A DNA stretch of 64,000 nt from Alligator mississippiensis (lineage: Eukaryota > Chordata > Crocodylia > Alligatoridae). Numbering within the stretch: the stretch's first letter is position 1; each line of letters starts with the position of its first letter. Positions 61,501 through 64,000 of this stretch are shown here, piece by piece. The position numbers and the translations under genes are program-made. Location: contig NC_081835.1 of NCBI RefSeq assembly GCF_030867095.1, forward strand, positions 20,530,501-20,594,500, written 5' to 3'. A model generated the notes under the pieces. It saw nothing but the letters and a program-made list of their open reading frames with translations. It searched no databases and had not been told where the DNA came from.

Positions 61501-63951
61501 ATGGACAAGACCCAAAAATTGCTGCATCTCAAAGGGTTTAGTTACTCAGGGCCTAGAAGAGAAGGTGATTTGAGCGGCAGAGTGATTATAACGTCAAGCA
61601 GCAAACATGACTGATGAAATACAAGTTTCACGCTGCAGTTTTAGATTCTAGCCACTGCTTGCCATTCTACTGGGAAGGTTTCCAATGTGTACTGCAAGGC
61701 TGAATTACACAAATGGCAGAAGTGCTCTGGTCCTCTTCATGTTTGGAATGTTACAATAATTGGAGGAATCCCTTTAAAGCAGTGACAGGAAACAGATTTG
61801 AATGAAGCACAAAGCCCAAAAACTAGTTGATCAACTGGAAAGCAATGAATAAGTGACCACAGAAGACCAAGACAGATTCAAGCAGTTCCAAGAAGCAGGC
61901 TGTCACATCTGAAATGGAATGTAGGATGAAAAATAAGAAATTGTGTACCCAAGGTTGAAATCCAGGGGGGCATGCGCTTACTGGCTCCTGTGACAATGCT
62001 GCAACTTCATCTGCATCTTTAGCCTGGTTAGTGGCAAACGGAGGTTAATTTGATACCAAGTGCTGAAGGAATTAACACTTTTAGAGACTACATAATGCTT
62101 GACAATATATGAATGGCCCTGTCAGTCCTTTGGTGTCATCTCCCAGGACGTTTTGGGCATTTTTACACATGCTCCAGGAGCTGAGGGGGAGCGTGCTTTA
62201 AATCAGCAAGCCACGTTAAATTAGGAGCACCCGAGCATCACATGCGTCAGGATCCCACATGCCAAAAAATGGTGGCGGGGCACTTTGAACTAAAGCTCAA
62301 AGTGCCCCGCCACCATTTTTCAGCATGGGGATGCCGATCTACTTGACACCAGTGTCTGCTCGAGTGCATTTATCTCCATGTTCCAGGCGACTCTATTAAG
62401 ACTGGATTTCCAGTGCATCAGAGCCAGTTCCCTGCACGTCTATAGGAGCCCCTTGATTCCCCAGAGGAACTAAACAATCCCCAACTAAAGTGACAGCTAC
62501 CGAGTCCACGAATCGGAAGAATATGGTTCTTGCCGCAATGCAGTCTCCCTTCCCACACACATGCCAACAGAATGACCTGAACATTAGTCTCTCCTGCTTG
62601 AGCACACCACAGAAATTCAGACAAAATCAACATTAGGTCACTCCACTTCAGATGGAGTTAAGCCTTTTCTTGCTTTGCCAGTTCATGCCACTGCAAATCC
62701 CTGAAGTGAAGCAGCTCACTGGGATTTTATACTGAGCTAGGGCCTATAAAAACAAAGTGATTGCTGTTTCACTAGTTAATCAAGTAAAACACTCATGGTA
62801 AATACATAATGGCTTAGTAAGTTAGGAAGTGGCAAGTTCGACCGGCCTGGGAATAGGATCATTGACCTCGAGAGGCATTTCCTGTGGAATGCCGAGCAGT
62901 TGCGCAAGGAATCATGTTTCACTTGAAAGAGTCCTCAGGGATGCTAGCAGCAATCTGCCAAGTTAACTAGTATAAATAACCAACGTGCGTCTGGGTTTGA
63001 AGGACAGCACTAGCATATCAAGCCTTGAAATCAAGATTAGCAGGACAATGCCATTTATTGCATCTATAACAACCAGCCACTTTTACCCCTTAGTATCAAA
63101 TCAAATCTACGACTTTCAGCACACTACATGATAGGGCAACTACAGAAAAAAGCAAGTATGCTTGAGGCAGCCTAGGTTGTTAGTACAAGGCTAAAGCCTT
63201 GTTTTTCATAACACTAAGAAGAAACGCTGAGACATGCTGTTTTGCCTTGGAGAAACCACCAGTATTTTGACTAAGTTTGTTCTCCTTTCCAAAGTCATCC
63301 TACACTTAACCTTGTCTTGAGGTTCAGTGTGCTGACAAAACAGTTAGTTTCACAAACATCTTTTGAGGTTGTGTTAACACTGAGCATGAGGCTTAGCTTT
63401 TGAGGGTCTCTCTCCAATGGCTTCTACGAATGAAGGAGAAATGTCAAAGCCTCCATCTTAGTGCATCATATGGAGACCCCTTTAAAAACAGACCTCTAAG
63501 TGACCTTTAGTTGGCAGTTGCACAAAGTATTTATAAAAAGATGATTGGGCAAGTATAGCATGTTCAACAGATTAGGTAACTAGCTGTTCTTAATTAGAAA
63601 AATTATAAATACTGTTTTTGCTTGACAAGTCAGATGGGTAATATGGATACAAAGCAAAAAAAGTACCAAAACCATGGATAGTAACTTTACAAAAATTTCT
63701 TACCATTACAGTAAACGGGCTGTTAGGAATATCCACTCCACCAAAACGGACATAAATCACATAGGTTCCTGGCTTAGCAGCAGTGTAAAAGATATCGTAA
63801 GTCCCATCCTCATTTTCAATAACATCTGCTTCAGCTTCTGTACCATCAGGTGTCAAAACTGTGCAAGTTACTTTCCCCTTCCCTGCAGATTTAGCATCTA
63901 CTACAAAACCAACTTCCTCACCAGTCTTCACGGTGGATGCAATGCCAGGAC
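37482..63951 (-). CDS. FLNB: Filamin B, C-terminal 18 coding exons (partial gene)
   Basis: Filamin B is a large dimeric actin cross-linker of about 2,600 residues: an N-terminal CH-domain actin-binding region and 24 Ig-like filamin repeats of about 96 residues. The 18 - strand exons here encode about 983 residues covering most of repeat 15, hinge 1, repeats 16 to 23, hinge 2 and repeat 24. Repeats show the family pattern G-P-S-K, D-G-x-C/T-x-V-x-Y-x-P-x-x-P-G and H-I-P-G-S-P-F. Repeats 19 to 21 form the main integrin and receptor binding platform and repeat 24 is the dimerisation domain. The end, [11 protein letters not shown], and [16 protein letters not shown] in hinge 2 identify FLNB rather than FLNA or FLNC. 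Every exon junction closes in phase. The rest of the gene lies beyond 64000. Confidence 0.97.
38719..38922 (-). CDS. FLNB: FLNB exon: hinge 2 and start of repeat 24
   Basis: Acceptor CTTTTAG, donor GCAG|GTATGG. Encodes [14 protein letters not shown] and then [20 protein letters not shown] (hinge 2), followed by [20 protein letters not shown] of repeat 24. Hinge 2 gives flexibility near the dimer interface and is a calpain site in the family. Confidence 0.97.
40408..40626 (-). CDS. FLNB: FLNB exon: repeat 23
   Basis: Acceptor CCTTTCAG, donor ACAG|GTAAAA. Encodes [20 protein letters not shown], then [20 protein letters not shown] and [11 protein letters not shown]. Confidence 0.97.
40627..44068. 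other. FLNB intron, about 3.4 kb, with an AAAT microsatellite
   Basis: Largest FLNB intron in the window. Apart from the AAAT tract at 43505..43540 I recognise no exon, repeat or element. Confidence 0.55.
43505..43540 (+). repeat. (AAAT)9 microsatellite
   Basis: Nine uninterrupted AAAT units in an FLNB intron. A T-rich ATTTATTT stretch lies about 50 bases before it. Confidence 0.95.
44069..44245 (-). CDS. FLNB: FLNB exon: end of repeat 22, start of repeat 23
   Basis: Acceptor GTTGTAG, donor ACAG|GTAACT. Encodes [20 protein letters not shown] through [15 protein letters not shown]. Confidence 0.96.
45672..45804 (-). CDS. FLNB: FLNB exon: repeat 22, first half
   Basis: Acceptor CATTCTCAG, donor CCAG|GTAAGA. 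Encodes [20 protein letters not shown] through ECHVSELEP, identical to mammalian FLNB as far as I recall. Confidence 0.96.
46025..46335 (-). mobile_element. CR1 LINE 3' fragment in an FLNB intron
   Basis: Starts TCATAGATGTTAGGGGCCAG, the complement of a CR1 3' end, followed by AAGGGACCTTACAGATC, CTCTGGGGGAGCCTTTTCC and TCCTCATGTCTAGCCC, all typical of CR1 3' UTRs. It lies in the sense orientation of FLNB. No coding remains. Confidence 0.8.
47212..47411 (+). mobile_element. hAT-type MITE in an FLNB intron
   Basis: Left end AAAGTGATTCTCAACTGAAG; complement of the right end CAGTGGTTCTCAATG. Flanks CTCTAAAT and CCCTAACT agree at six of eight bases. About 200 bases, non-coding. Confidence 0.68.
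48283..48398 (-). CDS. FLNB: FLNB exon: end of repeat 21, start of repeat 22
   Basis: Acceptor TCTTCCAG, donor CAG|GTGAGA. Encodes [20 protein letters not shown] through [10 protein letters not shown]. Only 94 bases of intron separate it from the previous exon, by far the shortest intron here. Confidence 0.96.
48493..48630 (-). CDS. FLNB: FLNB exon: repeat 21, integrin-binding strand region
   Basis: Acceptor TTCAACAG, donor CCTG|GTATGT. Encodes [20 protein letters not shown] through [10 protein letters not shown]. The [14 protein letters not shown] stretch forms the C and D strands that bind integrin beta tails. Confidence 0.96.
49481..49747 (-). CDS. FLNB: FLNB exon: repeat 20 and start of repeat 21
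   Basis: Acceptor CTGTTTAG, donor CCAG|GTAAGA. Encodes [16 protein letters not shown], then [20 protein letters not shown] and [19 protein letters not shown]. Repeat 20 masks the integrin site of repeat 21 in the resting state. Confidence 0.96.
49748..52246. other. FLNB intron, about 2.5 kb
   Basis: Sequence before the 123-base cassette in genome order; in transcript order it follows the cassette. No repeat family recognised. The 77-codon - strand frame at 51320..51553 shows no filamin pattern. Confidence 0.5.
52247..52369 (-). CDS. FLNB: FLNB 123-base cassette exon between repeats 19 and 20
   Basis: Acceptor TTCTTACAG, donor CCAG|GTAAAC. Exactly 41 codons in phase 1-1, so it can be skipped without a frame change. 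It encodes [20 protein letters not shown], then [18 protein letters not shown]. This is the segment missing in the mammalian var-1 splice form, whose loss increases binding to integrin beta tails. Confidence 0.95.
53306..53458 (-). CDS. FLNB: FLNB exon: repeat 19
   Basis: Acceptor CATTGCAG, donor CCAG|GTAAGA. Encodes [20 protein letters not shown] through KFADEHIPG. Confidence 0.96.
54150..54353 (-). CDS. FLNB: FLNB exon: end of repeat 18, start of repeat 19
   Basis: Acceptor TCCCACAG, donor GCAG|GTTAGT. Encodes [20 protein letters not shown] through [13 protein letters not shown]. Mammalian FLNB has FEMSDF, so this copy carries Cys in place of that Ser. Confidence 0.96.
54812..54970 (-). 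CDS. FLNB: FLNB exon: repeat 18, first half
   Basis: Acceptor TTTCCATAG, donor ATTG|GTAATG. Encodes [20 protein letters not shown] through [10 protein letters not shown]. Repeat 18 packs against repeat 19 in the folded rod 2 region. Confidence 0.96.
55036..55047 (+). repeat. C-rich tract
   Basis: Short C-run in an FLNB intron followed by an A-rich stretch (AAAACCAAACCAAAAC). Confidence 0.8.
55611..56830 (-). mobile_element. CR1-type LINE 3' portion in an FLNB intron
   Basis: Begins AGGGCTGGAAGGGACCACAC, the complement of a CR1 3' end, then TTGCCAAGGATAGAGATTCA and TCTGGGTAGCCTGTTCCAAT. Further on, TTACTCTTGGTAACCCATGC and TAATCCCCTGGGGCTC match the more 5' CR1 segment seen in sauropsid genomes. 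About 1.2 kb, heavily mutated, in the sense orientation of FLNB. The ORFs at 55782 and 56007 are parts of it, not genes. Confidence 0.82.
57027..57200 (-). CDS. FLNB: FLNB exon: repeat 17
   Basis: Acceptor TGTACTAG, donor ACAG|GTATGA. Encodes [16 protein letters not shown] through [14 protein letters not shown], nearly identical to mammalian FLNB. In FLNA this repeat binds GPIb-alpha. Confidence 0.96.
57764..57776 (+). repeat. Homopolymer C tract
   Basis: Thirteen C in a row in an FLNB intron. Confidence 0.95.
57876..58004 (-). CDS. FLNB: FLNB exon: end of repeat 16, start of repeat 17
   Basis: Acceptor TTCCTAG, donor GAAG|GTAAGA. Encodes [20 protein letters not shown] and then [16 protein letters not shown] of repeat 17. 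Confidence 0.95.
58245..58575 (-). mobile_element. hAT-like foldback element fragment in an FLNB intron
   Basis: The left end CAGGGGTGTGTGAAATGG matches the complement of the right end of the element at 15412..17004. It is followed by shared TTCGATTCGGATTTGGCC and TTTTTTCTACATACCTCAAG blocks. The far side is missing, so the copy is truncated near 58575. It shows that the nested family also landed inside FLNB. Confidence 0.7.
58576..59960. other. FLNB intron remainder, no recognised feature
   Basis: AT-rich unique-looking sequence; no filamin-like frame or named repeat. Confidence 0.5.
59961..60101 (-). CDS. FLNB: FLNB exon: middle of repeat 16
   Basis: Acceptor CTCCTAG, donor CCAG|GTGAGT. 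Encodes [20 protein letters not shown] through YMGNHIP, the central strands of repeat 16 with the DNKDGTVTV core. Confidence 0.95.
61114..61216 (-). CDS. FLNB: FLNB exon: start of repeat 16
   Basis: Acceptor TTCTTTAG, donor ACAG|GTAAAC. Encodes [19 protein letters not shown] and FAVRKGEIT, the opening strands of repeat 16. Confidence 0.95.
61949..62023 (-). CDS. FLNB: FLNB hinge 1 exon (75 bases, phase 0-0)
   Basis: Too small to show as a long open frame. The acceptor is CCACTAACCAG and the donor is TGG|GTACAC. It encodes 25 residues from [14 protein letters not shown] to [10 protein letters not shown]. Human FLNB has ATDGEVTAVEEAP and NACPPGFRPW at this place, so the C-terminal end is conserved and the N-terminal half has diverged with one extra residue. 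Both neighbours are in phase 0, so skipping it would keep the frame; hinge 1 skipping is known in mammalian FLNB and changes flexibility and calpain sensitivity. Confidence 0.88.
62250..62335. repeat. Perfect 24-base intronic hairpin within a longer inverted repeat
   Basis: Arms 62265..62288 and 62297..62320 are perfect complements over 24 bases (AAAAATGGTGGCGGGGCACT ... and its complement) with an 8-base loop. Outside them, GATCCCACATGCC and the complement of GCATGGGGATGC extend the stem with mismatches. It lies in the FLNB intron between the repeat 15 exon and the hinge 1 exon, so it would be transcribed as a strong RNA hairpin. It probably belongs to a palindromic MITE spanning about 62150..62395. 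Confidence 0.8.
62336..63703. other. FLNB intron remainder between repeat 15 and hinge 1 exons
   Basis: No filamin exon seen. Two overlapping open frames on the - strand at 62396..62633 have no recognisable pattern. AT-rich otherwise. Confidence 0.45.
63704..63951 (-). CDS. FLNB: FLNB exon: filamin repeat 15
   Basis: Acceptor TTCCAG, donor ATG|GTAAGAA. It encodes [15 protein letters not shown] through [13 protein letters not shown], most of repeat 15, and ends in phase 0 just before the hinge 1 exon. Confidence 0.95.
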
Positions 63952-64000
63952 CTGGAAGGCAATTTGGATTACAGGAAGTGTTTGGAGTTGCTCCCTCAGT

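Noticed and set aside
62396-62633. Possible extra FLNB exon near the hinge
   Set aside because: The frames lack filamin pattern, and the exons on either side already join in phase through the 75-base hinge 1 exon.
1-64000. tRNA, rRNA, CRISPR arrays, bacterial operons or ribosome binding sites
   Set aside because: None seen; the sequence is vertebrate nuclear DNA with spliced genes.

Overview
The window is vertebrate nuclear DNA with interrupted genes, GT-AG introns and dense old transposable elements. The element mix (CR1 LINEs, Penelope-like retroelements with a GIY-YIG domain, hAT, Harbinger-like and Tigger-like DNA elements, one MIR-like SINE) and the large introns suggest a non-avian sauropsid. 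A crocodilian is my first choice and a turtle the alternative; this is inference from repeats and protein similarity, not a database match.

Three protein-coding genes are supported. (1) The last three coding exons of DNASE1L3, a secreted DNase I-family nuclease, lie on the + strand at 1642..6202. (2) A two-exon gene on the - strand at 21414..23533 encodes a 199-residue protein. I read it as a relative of SPMIP1/ATP6V1FNB (sperm microtubule inner protein 1); coding status is well supported, the family name less so. (3) The last 18 coding exons of FLNB (filamin B) lie on the - strand at 37482..63951, with a 3' UTR down to about 35805. They cover Ig-like repeats 15 to 24 with hinges 1 and 2, and the reading frame closes at every junction. 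DNASE1L3 and FLNB face each other tail to tail, as in human 3p14, and the small gene sits between them.

Layout: 1..690 Penelope-like fragment; 690..6450 DNASE1L3 3' half; 6450..21400 intergenic, with MIR, hAT and Penelope-like copies, a nested hAT foldback cluster (15412..17004) and a Harbinger-like MITE (17677..18445); 21414..23533 the SPMIP1-like gene with a Tigger-like element in its intron; 24000..35800 intergenic, with a hAT MITE, two CR1 copies tail to tail, a second Tigger-like copy and a second Harbinger-like copy; 35805..63951 FLNB, whose introns carry two CR1 copies, a hAT MITE, a hAT foldback fragment and a strong intronic hairpin at 62265..62320.

The genes do not form one pathway. 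DNASE1L3 clears chromatin DNA outside cells, FLNB cross-links actin and binds membrane receptors, and the small gene is probably axonemal. The linkage of an ATP6V1FNB-like gene to FLNB is the most interesting point, because human ATP6V1FNB lies beside the FLNB paralogue FLNC.
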